NCBI GenBank assembly: GCA_963839475.1
Contig: CAWIVH010000013.1
Location: forward strand, 496,001 to 560,000
Reading direction: 5' to 3'
Length of the DNA: 64,000 nt
Source of the DNA: CAWIVH01 sp963839475
GTDB lineage: Bacteria; Acidobacteriota; UBA6911
The notes beneath the pieces were generated by a model that saw only the letters and a program-made list of their open reading frames with translations, did not search any database and was not told the origin of the DNA. The position numbers and the translations under genes are program-made. Position 1 is the stretch's first letter. Every line of letters begins with the position of its first letter. Positions 17,265 to 27,062 of the stretch are shown here, one piece after another.

Positions 17265-17966
17265 TCAGCGGCGATGCCCGCGGGACAATGCTGCAACGAA
17301 GCCGGCGACGGCATCCCGTTGTTCCGGCGTGAGCTGCTTGAAGTCAGGCATTTCCGTGTCGGGCCTGAATTTCTGAGGGTTTGCGAGGTAATCGGCAATC
17401 CAGCGGGCTTCACGCTTCGCACCGACCATGTCGAGGCGGGGGCCCTTGTTGCCGCCCATTCCAGCCACTAAGTGGCAGTCCATGCAGCTTTCCTGCTGGA
17501 GCAGCGCGGCTCCCGGGGCGAGAGGCATCTGCGCGGGGATCTGCCTCATTGTCATCTCCCACCAAGAACGCGGACTCCGGGCCCTGTCGTCGCCGGCACC
17601 AGCCGAAGAAGCAAAGTGCAGATAGGCTTCGATTTTGGGCGCGTCCTCGGATTCGTTGGCATGTCCCTGCGTTGCGGAGTTTGAGCCGGTCTCATGGATT
17701 CTCATCCGGATCGTCTCTCTGCCCAGGCGCACATAGGCTGTGGACAGATCAGGGGCAAAACTGGAGCCCGATCCCAATACGGTGTGGCAGTTGTTGCATT
17801 GGTGGTCTGCAAACGCTTTCTTTCCCGCGAGGATGTTTCCTTTCCATCCATCGGCAAACTCCAGCACCAGATATTCCCGAATCTTCTCCGACGACGTGAA
17901 GTAAACGGCAAAGCCCGCCAGAATTGCGGCCACTGCCGCGGCCCAGCATAAATGCTTTCTTGCCAT
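17265..17966 (-). CDS. Membrane-anchored dihaem cytochrome c, NorC-like N-terminal half
   Basis: 233 aa from the ATG at 17966 with GGAGGT upstream. One membrane helix (about 6-24). Two CxxCH haem sites: CNNCH (C57, C60, H61) and CMDCH (about 163-167), with later methionines that could be axial ligands (for example in TEMPDF). The segment KGKKAFxxxxCNNCHT followed by a PDLS motif resembles NorC of nitric oxide reductase, but no NorB lies nearby. It probably carries electrons on the outer face of the cytoplasmic membrane; its partner oxidase or reductase is not in the window. Confidence 0.85.
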   Translation of the reverse strand: MARKHLCWAAAVAAILAGFAVYFTSSEKIREYLVLEFADGWKGNILAGKKAFADHQCNNCHTVLGSGSSFAPDLSTAYVRLGRETIRMRIHETGSNSATQGHANESEDAPKIEAYLHFASSAGAGDDRARSPRSWWEMTMRQIPAQMPLAPGAALLQQESCMDCHLVAGMGGNKGPRLDMVGAKREARWIADYLANPQKFRPDTEMPDFKQLTPEQRDAVAGFVAALSRGHRR

Positions 17967-18254
17967 CCGACCTCCTGCCGTCAAGCCTATCATAAACCAT
18001 TTACCATGATGTCATCGTGAGCTTGCAGCTCGCCACAGCGAATGAAAAAGTTCGGACAACCACTCGGCAAATGACTATGGCAAAATCTCGACTGAAGCCT
18101 TAGCGCAGGGCGATCCATTCGTCATTTGATTTTTTGGAAGATTTTCGTCGATTCCAATGTAGAATCACTTTTTCTCCGACAGGAGGAAGGGCGACCACCG
18201 CCACGCATACCAAAAACAAGATCGAGACGTGATTGCATAAGGATCCAACCGCCT

Positions 18255-20096
18255 ATGAACCACGCGCTTTATTCCTTCCAGCCGCTGCTCCAAGGCACTC
18301 CCATTCAGTCTCACATTACTGGTCTCGACTGGGCCATGATTGGCCTTTACTTCAGCATCCTGCTTTGCGTTGTCTGGTGGGTGGTGAGCAAGGGGAAAGA
18401 TACGGCTGCCGACTATTTCCTTGCTGGACGGAATCTCGGCTGGTGGATCGTAGGCGCTTCGATCTTCGCTTCGAATATCGGCTCGGAGCATGTGGTCGGC
18501 TTGGCCGGGTCGGGAGTGACCGACGGTGTGGCGATGGCCCACTACGAGCTTCACGCCTGGTGCCTTCTTGTCCTGGCCTGGGTCTTCGTGCCCTTCTATG
18601 CCCGATCCCTGGTTTTCACGATGCCTGAATTCCTCGAGCGACGCTTTTCGATCGGATCGCGCTATGTGCTCTCGATAGTCTCGCTGATCACATTCATCGT
18701 CTCCAAAATTGCGGTCGGTATTTTCGCCGGCGGTGTCGTGTTTGGAACCCTTTTGCCCGAAATGCGCATCAACATCCTGGGAGTCGAGCTCGATAGTTTC
18801 TGGATAGGCTCGGTGCTCGTAATCGTGCTCACCGGCCTCTACACCATTCTTGGCGGTATGCGTGCCGTTGCCTATAACGACGCGGTCCAAGTGCTGGTGC
18901 TTATTATCGGTTCAGGACTCCTGACCGTATACGGCCTCTTCAAACTCGGCGGATGGAGTGAACTCCGGTACTGGTGCGGCTCGGATATGTTCAACCTTTG
19001 GAAACCGCTGATCCCGCCGGGCGTCGAGGGAACCTGGGCGCCGGTGCTCCAAAAAGACGCTCTTGGCAACGTGGTCAAGCAGGCCTGGTATTTCAATGGC
19101 CATTACCCCTGGTTGGGTATGCTGTTTTGTGCGCCGATCATCGGCCTCTGGTACTGGTGCACCGATCAGTACATCGTGCAACGCGCCCTGGGAGCTCCTA
19201 ATCAAACCGAGGCGCGGCGAGGCAGCATATTCGCCGCATTCCTGAAACTTTTCCCGGTCTACCTTTTCATCATTCCCGGGCTTGTCTGTTTCGCGCTTGC
19301 CAAGAGCGGCAAGATCCCCGAACTGCAAAACATCTTGATCGGAGCCAACGGCCACCTGACCAAGGAGGCGCAGGGAGCGTTCCCCCTGATGGTCCAGTAC
19401 TTGCTTCCCCCGGGGTTGCGCGGAATTGTTGTGGCGGGCCTCCTCTCAGCGCTCATGGGATCGCTGGCCGGAGTGTTCAATGCCTGCTCGACCTTGTTTA
19501 CCGTCGATTTGTATGAAAAATGGAAGCCCAAAGCAACCCAGCACGAATTGGTGCGCACAGGGCGAATCGCCACAGGGATCATGGTGCTGATAGCTCTCGC
19601 ATGGATCCCGGTCATCAAAGGCGCTTCCGGCTTGTACAACTATTTGCAGGCCGTCCAGGGCTATCTCGCGCCGCCGATATTCGTGGTGTTCTTCTTCGGT
19701 GTTTTTTTCAAGCGATTGAATTCGCAGGGATGCCTGTGGGCTATGCTGGTCGGATTTGTCATGGGGATTTTCCGCATGCTGGTCGACACTCCGGTGACGC
19801 TCGGGATTGCAGGATTCGAGAACGGCTATGCTCCGGGGTCTTTCCTCTGGGTGGTGAATAACACCTACTTCCAGTATTGGAGCGTGCTTATCACGATTGT
19901 GTCGGCTGTAGTAATGGTGGTTGTCAGTTACATGACCGCGGTGCCGGATTACAACCGAATCAAGAGCCTGACCTTCGGGACGATCACCGACGAGGATCGC
20001 ACCCATACCCGCGCCGGATGGGACTGGCGCGATGTCACAGCTTCTGCCTTCATCCTCTGTTGCATCATGGGCGCTTACATCTACTTCACAGGATAA
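18255..20096 (+). CDS. Sodium:solute symporter (SSS family, SGLT-like)
   Basis: 613 aa from the ATG at 18255; an open frame extends 43 codons further upstream but that part is not membrane-like. About 13-14 membrane helices, with the family pattern DYFLAGRNLGWWIVGASIFASN at the start of the transporter core (helix TM1 sodium site) and SALMGSLAGVFNACSTLFT in the SSS signature region. It imports a sugar or related solute with Na+. No neighbouring catabolic operon identifies the substrate, although the sugar oxidoreductase and cytochrome lie just upstream. Confidence 0.88.
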   Translation: MNHALYSFQPLLQGTPIQSHITGLDWAMIGLYFSILLCVVWWVVSKGKDTAADYFLAGRNLGWWIVGASIFASNIGSEHVVGLAGSGVTDGVAMAHYELHAWCLLVLAWVFVPFYARSLVFTMPEFLERRFSIGSRYVLSIVSLITFIVSKIAVGIFAGGVVFGTLLPEMRINILGVELDSFWIGSVLVIVLTGLYTILGGMRAVAYNDAVQVLVLIIGSGLLTVYGLFKLGGWSELRYWCGSDMFNLWKPLIPPGVEGTWAPVLQKDALGNVVKQAWYFNGHYPWLGMLFCAPIIGLWYWCTDQYIVQRALGAPNQTEARRGSIFAAFLKLFPVYLFIIPGLVCFALAKSGKIPELQNILIGANGHLTKEAQGAFPLMVQYLLPPGLRGIVVAGLLSALMGSLAGVFNACSTLFTVDLYEKWKPKATQHELVRTGRIATGIMVLIALAWIPVIKGASGLYNYLQAVQGYLAPPIFVVFFFGVFFKRLNSQGCLWAMLVGFVMGIFRMLVDTPVTLGIAGFENGYAPGSFLWVVNNTYFQYWSVLITIVSAVVMVVVSYMTAVPDYNRIKSLTFGTITDEDRTHTRAGWDWRDVTASAFILCCIMGAYIYFTG

Positions 20097-20136
20097 GCGG
20101 GATGGGAGCGGAGGCTGTACAAAACAGGCTGCAGAA

Positions 20137-20293
20137 CAGATTGCAGATTGCGGATTACTGATTGCGGATTGGACTGATCAGCCTCTCGGGCGAGGACCTG
20201 CCAAAATTATGCGCCTTAATGGCACTTCTACCTGATGTGCCCCATTGCGGTTCGTTTTTCAATCCGCAATTCGCAATTCGCAATCCGCAATTT
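20137..20293. repeat. MITE-like element, copy A
   Basis: Left array of GATTGCG-like units at 20137-20170, right array in inverted orientation at 20261-20293, and a 90-bp core between. Further inverted units continue to 20334, next to the grpE stop. The core holds GATGTGCCCCATTGCGG, which closely matches copy B. Confidence 0.75.
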
Positions 20294-20338
20294 ATAAGTC
20301 ACATTTCGCAATTAGAAACCCGCAATATGCAAATCTCC

Positions 20339-20956
20339 TCATGAGTGATATCCCACCCGGACTTGAGCCGGGCGCAACAGTTGATCGCCCATCCGGTACC
20401 CCCGTTGGACCTCTTCCACCACGATGCCGTCGCGCTCAGGTTCATCTACCTGCACCATCCCGATCGCCTGGCCCACATTTGGGTCAAATGGCAGGCCAGC
20501 GACTTCAAGCGGCTGAATTCCCAGAGTCAGGAGCTTCTGGCGGAACAGACTGGCGATCATCTCCACGCCCTGGCGCAGGGAGTCCTGGGTTCCTCCCTTG
20601 GCGGCGGCCGCCAATGCCCGTTCAAGATTGTCCAGCACTTCCAGGAAGGGCAGCAGGATGGCCTGTTTTTCCGCATCGACGCGCCTTTGAAAATCCACTT
20701 CCAGGCGCATGCGGGTCCGGGCAATCTCTTCCTGCATCTGGGCTTTCTTTTCCTCGAAGCGCTTTTCGGTCTCTGCCAGCCTTCCCATCAACTCCTCCAC
20801 CATGGTCGGATAGCGGGGTTTTTCCTCGACGGCCGCGGATGAATCGATCTTGTCCAGATCGAGAAAATGCCTTTTGTCAATGACCCGGAAAATCGGGGAT
20901 TCTGTTTGGTTCTTGTCTTTTGCAGGCACAAAAGTATCTTCGTCGCTATAAGTCAT
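20339..20956 (-). CDS. grpE: GrpE nucleotide exchange factor
   Basis: 205 aa. Long N-terminal coiled coil (about 50-110; EELMGRLAETEKRFEEKKAQ), then the GrpE head: LLPFLEVLDNLERAL (about 105-118) and GLPFDPNVGQAIGMV followed by VVEEVQRGYRMGDQLLRPAQVRV, which are the family signatures. It releases ADP from DnaK so that the chaperone can turn over. It is the last gene of the clpB-htpX-grpE run, whereas dnaK and dnaJ are not in the window. Confidence 0.95.
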   Translation of the reverse strand: MTYSDEDTFVPAKDKNQTESPIFRVIDKRHFLDLDKIDSSAAVEEKPRYPTMVEELMGRLAETEKRFEEKKAQMQEEIARTRMRLEVDFQRRVDAEKQAILLPFLEVLDNLERALAAAAKGGTQDSLRQGVEMIASLFRQKLLTLGIQPLEVAGLPFDPNVGQAIGMVQVDEPERDGIVVEEVQRGYRMGDQLLRPAQVRVGYHS

Positions 20957-20986
20957 GTTTGATTTCCGCTTGATTCAGATTAAGAG

Positions 20987-21835
20987 TTATTCCCGTCCGA
21001 GGAGGCGCGCGATGCGCTTTTCCGTCGGCGGATGGGTGCTGAACAGGTTCAGCAGGGAAGACCCGGAAAACGGATGCACGATGAACATATGGGCCGTGCT
21101 GGGCGACGCATCCATGGGGATCTGCTTCGAATAGTTTTCCAATCGCTTCAGGGCGGATGCCAGCCCATGCGGGGTGCCTGCAATCTCGGCTCCTCCTGCA
21201 TCGGCCTCATACTCCCGCGTTCGCGAAATCCACATCTGGATCAGCATGGCAGCGATCGGTGCCAGAATTATAGTCAGGATCCCACCCAAGGCACCGCCTC
21301 CCTCGTCGTCGCGGTCGCGACCGCCGCCGAAGAAGGCCGCGAAGCGCGCCATGTTAGCTGCCCACATGATCATGCCCGCCATCGTGGCTGCAACGCTGGA
21401 AATAAGTATGTCACGGTTTTTCACATGCGCCAGTTCGTGGGCCAGCACCCCCCGAAGTTCTTCTTCGGTCAGGAGCTTCAAGGCCCCTTCGGTTACCGCC
21501 ACCGAAGCGTGCTCCGGGTTGCGCCCGGTGGCAAAGGCGTTGGGCGCCTGTTCCGGAATCACATAAAGGCGCGGCATGGGGATGCCTGCCCGGCTGGCGA
21601 GAAACTCGACCGTGGAGAAGAGCCTCGGGGCCTGCTGCGCCGTTACAGGCTGCGCCGAATACATCGAAAGTGCGATTTTGTCCGAAAAGAAATATCCTGC
21701 AAAATTCATGGCGATCGACACGAACAGAGCAATCGTCAGGCCACCCTGGCCCCACAGGGAACCTATAAAAACTATCAGGCCGGTCAAAAGGCCCAGCAGA
21801 AGTACGGTTTTAATGTTATTAGCCACTTCTTTCAT
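20987..21835 (-). CDS. htpX: HtpX zinc metalloprotease
   Basis: 282 aa from the ATG at 21835, which gives the usual HtpX N-terminus; the open frame begins 18 codons earlier. Two N-terminal helices (about 9-28 and 32-52), the HExxH site in LAHELAHVKNRD (about 130-140), two more membrane segments (about 150-200), and the third zinc ligand in REYEADAGGAE. M48B proteases degrade misfolded membrane proteins. The ribosome site GGAGGAA lies unusually close to this ATG, so the exact start is not certain. Confidence 0.93.
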   Translation of the reverse strand: MKEVANNIKTVLLLGLLTGLIVFIGSLWGQGGLTIALFVSIAMNFAGYFFSDKIALSMYSAQPVTAQQAPRLFSTVEFLASRAGIPMPRLYVIPEQAPNAFATGRNPEHASVAVTEGALKLLTEEELRGVLAHELAHVKNRDILISSVAATMAGMIMWAANMARFAAFFGGGRDRDDEGGGALGGILTIILAPIAAMLIQMWISRTREYEADAGGAEIAGTPHGLASALKRLENYSKQIPMDASPSTAHMFIVHPFSGSSLLNLFSTHPPTEKRIARLLGRE

Positions 21836-21927
21836 TTCCTCCGCTGCTAATGATACCAAATTCAATCGATAAGACCTCCCGGACCTCAAAAATCATTCTG
21901 TTCACCTCTGGATCCTTGGTGGTTTGA

Positions 21928-24510
21928 TCAGCCATGGGTGATGAAATACCAATCCTTCCTCTTTTCATCGTAATCAACAACGACCTTGTCTCCCACCTTG
22001 ATCCTCCCGTCCAGCAGCGCCAGCGCGAGCTTGTCCTGAATTTTTTTCTGAATGAGCCTTTTCAGGGGGCGGGCGCCATAAACCGGATCAAATCCTTCCG
22101 CGGCAAGCTGTTCCACCGCCTTCTCAGTCGGTTCCAGGTGAAGATCCTTTTGTTCGAGGAGCCTGCCGAGGGCTTTCATTTGCAGCTGCACGATCCCCTT
22201 CAACAAGTCCGGGCTGAGCCGGCGGAAAGCAATAATGTCGTCGAGGCGGTTCAGAAATTCCGGGCGGAAGGTGTTCCTCAGCGCTTCCATCACCCGCGGC
22301 ATCGCTTCATCCAGATCGACTCCCGGCTCAATCAGGTAATGGCTGCCGATGTTTGAAGTCATGATGATCACTGTGTTCTTGAAGCTCACGGTGCGCCCTT
22401 TTCCATCAGTCAGACGGCCGTCGTCCAGGATCTGGAGAAAGACATTAAAGACATCCGGATGCGCTTTTTCAATTTCATCGAACAGCACCACCGAGTACGG
22501 CCTGCGGCGGACGGCTTCCGTTAAATAGCCGCCTTCCTCGTATCCTACGTACCCCGGGGGGGCTCCGATCAATCGCGCTACCGAGTGCTTTTCCATGTAT
22601 TCCGACATATCGACGCGAATCATCGCCCTTTCATCATCGAACAAGAACTCGGTCAGGGCCCTTACCAGCTCAGTTTTACCGACACCGGTAGGGCCCAGGA
22701 AGATAAAAGAGCCCATGGGCCGCTTCGGGTCCTGCAGTCCGGCCCGTGCGCGCCGTATCGCGTTCGAAACGGCCTCGAGCGCGGGATCCTGCCCCAGCAC
22801 CCGTTCACGCAGGCGGTCTTCCATCCGGACCAGCTTTTCCATTTCGCCTTCAAGCATCCTGCTTACAGGAATCCCGGTCCACTTGGCCACGACTTCGGCA
22901 ATGTCTTCTGAGTCGACCTCCTCTTTCAGGAACTTTTTGTCCTTTTGCAGATTTGCCAGGAGATCGTTGCGTACAGCCAGATCCTTCTCGAGCTGGACCA
23001 GGGTGCCGTAGCGAAGCTCCGCCGCTGTTCCCAGGTCCCCCATCCGCTCTGCCTGTTGTTCCTCAGCTTTTTTCTGTTCGATTTTTTCTTTCAGGCCCTG
23101 GATGGAAGCTATGATCTCCCTCTCCTGCTGCCAGTGCAGCTTCATCTGTGCGCTGCGTTCACGCAGATCCGCGAGTTCAGCGCCGAGGCCGTCGAGCCGC
23201 TCCCGCGAGGCTTTGTCCTTCTCTTTTCCCAGGGCTTGCCGCTCGATTTCGAGCTGCATGATCCGCCGCTCGACCTCGTCGATTTCAGCCGGCATGCTGT
23301 CGATTTCGATCCTCAGGCGCGAGGCGGCCTCGTCCATCAGGTCGACGGCCTTATCCGGCAGAAAGCGGTCGGCAATATAGCGATGCGAAAGCGTCGCCGC
23401 TGCCACGAGCGCCGAATCGGTGATCCGGACTCCGTGATGCACCTCGTATTTTTCCTTCAATCCGCGCAGGATCGCGATCGTGTCCTCCACATCCGGTTCG
23501 CCAACCAGGACCGGCTGGAAGCGCCTCTCGAGTGCGGCGTCCTTCTCGATGTACTTCTTGTATTCATTCAGGGTAGTTGCGCCGATACAACGCAGCTCGC
23601 CCCGCGCCAGCGCCGGCTTGAGCATGTTGGAAGCGTCAATCGCCCCTTCAGCCGCCCCGGCTCCAACCAGGGTGTGCAACTCATCAATGAAAAGTACGAC
23701 CGAACCGGCGGCTTCCTCGATCTCCCGCAGCACCGCCTTCAGCCTGTCCTCAAATTCGCCGCGGTATTTGGCGCCGGCGAGCATGGCCCCCAGGTCGAGC
23801 GACACCATCTGCTTCTTCTTCAACGATTCAGGGACGTCTCCCGCCACGATACGCTGCGCCAGACCTTCGACGATCGCTGTTTTTCCCACTCCTGGCTCGC
23901 CGATCAGGACCGGGTTGTTTTTGGTGCGCCGCGACAGTACCTGGACCACCCTGCGGATTTCATCGTCGCGTCCGATTACCGGATCAAGTTTGCCGCGCCG
24001 GGCCAGGTCGGTCAGGTCGCGCGCATATCGCTTCAGGGCCTGATACTTATCTTCCGCGTTCGGATCGGTCACACGAGCCGTTCCCCTTATGGACTGCAGT
24101 ACCTGCAAGATCGCTTCGCGGCTCGCGCCCTGAGCGTGCAAAAGCTTTCCGGCAGCGCCTTCGCTACCAGCCAGGGCCAGCAGAAGGTGCTCCGTCGAAA
24201 CATATTCATCTTTGAACTGATCAGCTTCGCTCTGGGCCTGGCGCATCACGGCGTCGAGACTGCGCGAGATCGAGACCTGAGAGCCATGCGAGCGCGGCAG
24301 CGAGGCCAGGTGCTTGTGGAGGCTGGAACGGAGCAGGTCGGGCGCTATCCCCAGTTTTTTCATGATCGACGGGACGATGCCGTCTTCCTGCGCCAGTAGC
24401 GCCTCCAGCAGGTGCTCGGCCTCGAATTGAGGGTGGTCGTGCTTTTCCGCGAACTGCTGCGCCTGCATCAGCGCTTCCTGCCCCTTGACTGTAAATCTGT
24501 CCAATCTCAT
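21928..24510 (-). CDS. clpB: ClpB disaggregase
   Basis: 860 aa, full length. N-terminal Clp repeat domain (1-145), AAA1 with Walker A GEPGVGKT (about 203-210), the coiled-coil middle domain (about 400-525) that distinguishes ClpB from other Clp ATPases, and AAA2 with GPTGVGKTE (about 603-611) and sensor/C-terminal domain to the end. With DnaK-DnaJ-GrpE it pulls polypeptides out of aggregates. First gene of the stress run; a strong promoter and SD (GGGAGGCGG) precede it. Confidence 0.98.
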   Translation of the reverse strand: MRLDRFTVKGQEALMQAQQFAEKHDHPQFEAEHLLEALLAQEDGIVPSIMKKLGIAPDLLRSSLHKHLASLPRSHGSQVSISRSLDAVMRQAQSEADQFKDEYVSTEHLLLALAGSEGAAGKLLHAQGASREAILQVLQSIRGTARVTDPNAEDKYQALKRYARDLTDLARRGKLDPVIGRDDEIRRVVQVLSRRTKNNPVLIGEPGVGKTAIVEGLAQRIVAGDVPESLKKKQMVSLDLGAMLAGAKYRGEFEDRLKAVLREIEEAAGSVVLFIDELHTLVGAGAAEGAIDASNMLKPALARGELRCIGATTLNEYKKYIEKDAALERRFQPVLVGEPDVEDTIAILRGLKEKYEVHHGVRITDSALVAAATLSHRYIADRFLPDKAVDLMDEAASRLRIEIDSMPAEIDEVERRIMQLEIERQALGKEKDKASRERLDGLGAELADLRERSAQMKLHWQQEREIIASIQGLKEKIEQKKAEEQQAERMGDLGTAAELRYGTLVQLEKDLAVRNDLLANLQKDKKFLKEEVDSEDIAEVVAKWTGIPVSRMLEGEMEKLVRMEDRLRERVLGQDPALEAVSNAIRRARAGLQDPKRPMGSFIFLGPTGVGKTELVRALTEFLFDDERAMIRVDMSEYMEKHSVARLIGAPPGYVGYEEGGYLTEAVRRRPYSVVLFDEIEKAHPDVFNVFLQILDDGRLTDGKGRTVSFKNTVIIMTSNIGSHYLIEPGVDLDEAMPRVMEALRNTFRPEFLNRLDDIIAFRRLSPDLLKGIVQLQMKALGRLLEQKDLHLEPTEKAVEQLAAEGFDPVYGARPLKRLIQKKIQDKLALALLDGRIKVGDKVVVDYDEKRKDWYFITHG

Positions 24511-24533
24511 TCCGCCTCCCTTAGCGCCCTATG

Positions 24534-24562
24534 TATATAAAACCTGAGTGTGAGATTGTCAA
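24534..24562 (-). promoter_or_regulatory. Promoter of clpB-htpX-grpE
   Basis: On the minus strand TTGACA (24557-24562) and TATATA (24534-24539) are 17 bp apart, which matches the sigma-70 type consensus almost exactly. The -10 box ends 23 bp before the clpB ATG. No CIRCE inverted repeat was seen. The -35 box touches the edge of a CGCAGAG-family repeat. Confidence 0.65.
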
Positions 24563-24647
24563 AAATCGGACACGGAGACACGGAGATTAAAAGAATAGCT
24601 ATTCTTAGTAATCTCTTTGTCCTTTGTTCCTCCGTGTTTGTATTTTT
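24561..24647. repeat. CGCAGAG-family palindrome, copy with an AT-rich centre
   Basis: Arms ACACGGAGACACGGAGATT and AATCTC...CCTCCGTGT surround the perfect centre AAGAATAGCTATTCTT. Its right end supplies the TAA stop codon of the aminopeptidase gene, so it may also act as its terminator. Confidence 0.75.
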
Positions 24648-25602
24648 AGAGGAGGAGTTGACCGGAAGACATGATCTGGCGGTCATCAAACCAGACCGAC
24701 GGAGACATGACGATGCCGTCCAGGTGGCTGCGAACATTCACTTTGCCACCCATGGAGACATTGTCTCCGAATGCGATATGAATGGTTCCGAGGATTTTCT
24801 CATCTTCCAGGATGATGCCGCTCACAATTGCGCTTTCATTGGTGCCGATACCGAACTCTGCCAGGTTGCGTGAAAGCGGCGCGTTGGCCTCAAGGATTTT
24901 CTCGAGCTGGAGGGCCTGCTCGCCGCCTGTGATGGTTGTAGCATAGCCGTCCTTAACTTCAATGCGGATCGGTTCTTTTAGCTTCCCGATGCCGGCGAAC
25001 GATCCGTCCGCAACCACGACACCCTGCGACAATCCCTCCAGCGGAGCCAGGTAAGCTTCGCCGGTGGGCAGATTGCCACCTTCCCCCTTGCCGCGAAATA
25101 TGCCGTGACTTGCAATGGCCTTGCGTCCGAGCTTTGGCATGGTGATGTGGGTGCCTGCGGGACTGGTGACACGGACCACCGAAGTTTCGTCCAGGAGTGC
25201 ACAGAGCCGGTTGGTCAGCTCTGCAATCCGGTTGTAGTCGGCGTTCATACAGCGGATGAAAACATCCTCAGTGATGCCGGGAAGGGTTGCGACGCGCACC
25301 CCCAGCTCCTTTGCGGCGCGGCGCGCATTGGTATGAGTCAAGGATTTGCTCGTCGGGCAAAGCACGATGTCCATTTGTTTCATGAGCTCCGCGATTGCGG
25401 GCGGGGGTTCTTCGCCATTGAGCTTGCGCGGAATGATCTCGCACAAGAGGGTCTCGTTACCCAAGTCTCTGGCGGTTTCGAAGAGGGCCCGGCCGATACT
25501 CCTGCAGGGCTGGTCTGTGACCACTGCCACCTTTTCGCCGGGTTGGAGCCCCATGCAATCTACCAGGGCAATTCGACATGCAGAGTAAAGATCGCGATCC
25601 AT
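24646..25602 (-). CDS. M29-like aminopeptidase
   Basis: 318 aa, with GGAGGAAC before the ATG. It resembles the AmpS/PepS (thermophilic metallo-aminopeptidase) family in its C-terminal half: GEAYLAPLEG, GTNESA, HIAFGDN and HLDGIV contain the acidic and histidine metal ligands in the expected order. It is shorter than classic M29 enzymes (about 410 aa), as are many family members from this kind of genome. It probably trims N-terminal residues from peptides and heads the peptide-use block with the transporter genes that follow. Confidence 0.8.
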   Translation of the reverse strand: MDRDLYSACRIALVDCMGLQPGEKVAVVTDQPCRSIGRALFETARDLGNETLLCEIIPRKLNGEEPPPAIAELMKQMDIVLCPTSKSLTHTNARRAAKELGVRVATLPGITEDVFIRCMNADYNRIAELTNRLCALLDETSVVRVTSPAGTHITMPKLGRKAIASHGIFRGKGEGGNLPTGEAYLAPLEGLSQGVVVADGSFAGIGKLKEPIRIEVKDGYATTITGGEQALQLEKILEANAPLSRNLAEFGIGTNESAIVSGIILEDEKILGTIHIAFGDNVSMGGKVNVRSHLDGIVMSPSVWFDDRQIMSSGQLLL

Positions 25603-25616
25603 AGTTCCTCCTTTTC

Positions 25617-25785
25617 ATTGCGAATTGCAGATTGCGGAATGCAAATTATCCTTGGAGTGACAAATCACCTTCTCATGTTGAGGTCTTGGCAATTGGCGCC
25701 AATGTTTAGTTTTTTGCATCGATGCGCCCCATCGCAGGCGGATAATCAGACCCGTTCTTCAATTCGCAATCCGCGATCCGCAATT
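25617..25785. repeat. MITE-like element, copy B
   Basis: Left heptad array 25617-25647, inverted array 25760-25785, core with GATGCGCCCCATCGCAGG. The right end overlaps the stop codon of the MFS gene (TAA at 25784-25786). Confidence 0.75.
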
Positions 25786-27046
25786 ATTTGGCGGTTATGG
25801 TTTCGAGGCCGTGGGCGCCTGGTCCGGTTTCGCTCCTGAGAAGCAGGAACGCGAAAAGCAGCCCGAAGAACCCCAGGCTCGAGAAAATCCACATTCCCAG
25901 CCGGTATCCTGCCGGATTCTGAGCGCTGGCAGAAGATACGTCGTTAGCCCATCCGATCAAGAGGTTAAAACCTGCAAGCCCGATATTTTGGATCAGGGTC
26001 ATCAGCCCATAGGCGGTTCCGAGTTTTCTCTGGTCGACGATGTACGCCACTGAAGGCCACATTACCGCCGGGATAAGTGAAAAGGCAATCCCCATCATTG
26101 CCATAGGCACGTACAGCGTCATCCGGGAATAGGCCATGATGAGGTAGACCGGAACCAGCAGCAGTGAGCCGAACATCATAAAGAGCGATCGCTTGCCGAT
26201 CCTGTCGACCATCAACCCGAAGAGCGGCGTGCAGATCATGGCAAAGGCCGTCAGCATGCTGGAAAGGAACCCGCCGAGTTCCCGGGAAACCCCGTGAGCC
26301 TCGATGAAAAACTTCACGGCAAAGGTCTGGAACGGGAAGATAGCCGAATAGAAGGTGATACAGAGTGCGACGATGTACCAGTACGAGGTCCCGAATTTCC
26401 AGATATCCTTCCATTCAACCTTGTCGGTGCTCTCGGCGCCAAGTTCGTAGCGGCTCTCGGCCTTCGCTTCGAGGGTCCAGTAAAGCGCGGCGCCGACGAG
26501 GCACATCAGTCCAAACGCCGCGCTGATGATAAGCGGGCGCTGCCAGTCCGTGTAGAACTGCGCACCCCAGGAAGGCGAGTTGAGTGCCGCGAAGGAGCCC
26601 AGCCGGGCGATGGTCAGGTTGACGCCGAAGGCGAAACTCAATTCTTTACCCTTGAACCATTTTGCAATTGCCGTCGTGACCGAGACGATCAGGGATTCGG
26701 CCCCGAGGCCGAACACAAGCCTGCCCCCTGCCATCACCCAGAGCACGCCCGATGCGGCGGTCATAATAGCGCCGATCACACAGAGCAGTGCGAAGACCGC
26801 CGTCGCTTTTTTGGTGCCGATCAGGTCGATGATCACCCCGCCGATCAGGACCATAAAAATGTTCGGGATTGAATAGATCGCGTTCAGCAGGCCGATATCA
26901 GAGTCGCTGAAATGCAGCTGGGCTTTGAGAACATCCGCAAGAGGGCTGATGCTGTCGTAGACGTAATAGTTCCCAAACATGGCGAGGCTGATGAAGACCA
27001 GCACCGTCCAGCGGAAGAGCTTCGGGGCAGGAGGTCGAACTGACAT
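25784..27046 (-). CDS. MFS transporter
   Basis: 420 aa from the ATG at 27046; an in-frame TTG lies four codons earlier. Twelve predicted membrane helices with the usual central loop (about 190-215, KAESRYELGAESTDK). GTKKAT in the loop after helix 2 and DRIGKRS in the loop after helix 8 fit the two halves of the family. The substrate is unknown; its place among peptidase and peptide-transport genes suggests peptides or an organic acid. Confidence 0.85.
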   Translation of the reverse strand: MSVRPPAPKLFRWTVLVFISLAMFGNYYVYDSISPLADVLKAQLHFSDSDIGLLNAIYSIPNIFMVLIGGVIIDLIGTKKATAVFALLCVIGAIMTAASGVLWVMAGGRLVFGLGAESLIVSVTTAIAKWFKGKELSFAFGVNLTIARLGSFAALNSPSWGAQFYTDWQRPLIISAAFGLMCLVGAALYWTLEAKAESRYELGAESTDKVEWKDIWKFGTSYWYIVALCITFYSAIFPFQTFAVKFFIEAHGVSRELGGFLSSMLTAFAMICTPLFGLMVDRIGKRSLFMMFGSLLLVPVYLIMAYSRMTLYVPMAMMGIAFSLIPAVMWPSVAYIVDQRKLGTAYGLMTLIQNIGLAGFNLLIGWANDVSSASAQNPAGYRLGMWIFSSLGFFGLLFAFLLLRSETGPGAHGLETITAK

Positions 27047-27062
27047 AGTGGCGCTCAAAAGG

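Noticed and set aside
17265..17966. Calling the cytochrome a true NorC subunit
   Set aside because: It has a second haem domain that NorC lacks, and no NorB is encoded nearby.
20137..20334. CRISPR-like appearance of the short repeated units
   Set aside because: Units are directly adjacent or in inverted arrays, without unique spacers of constant length and without cas genes nearby.
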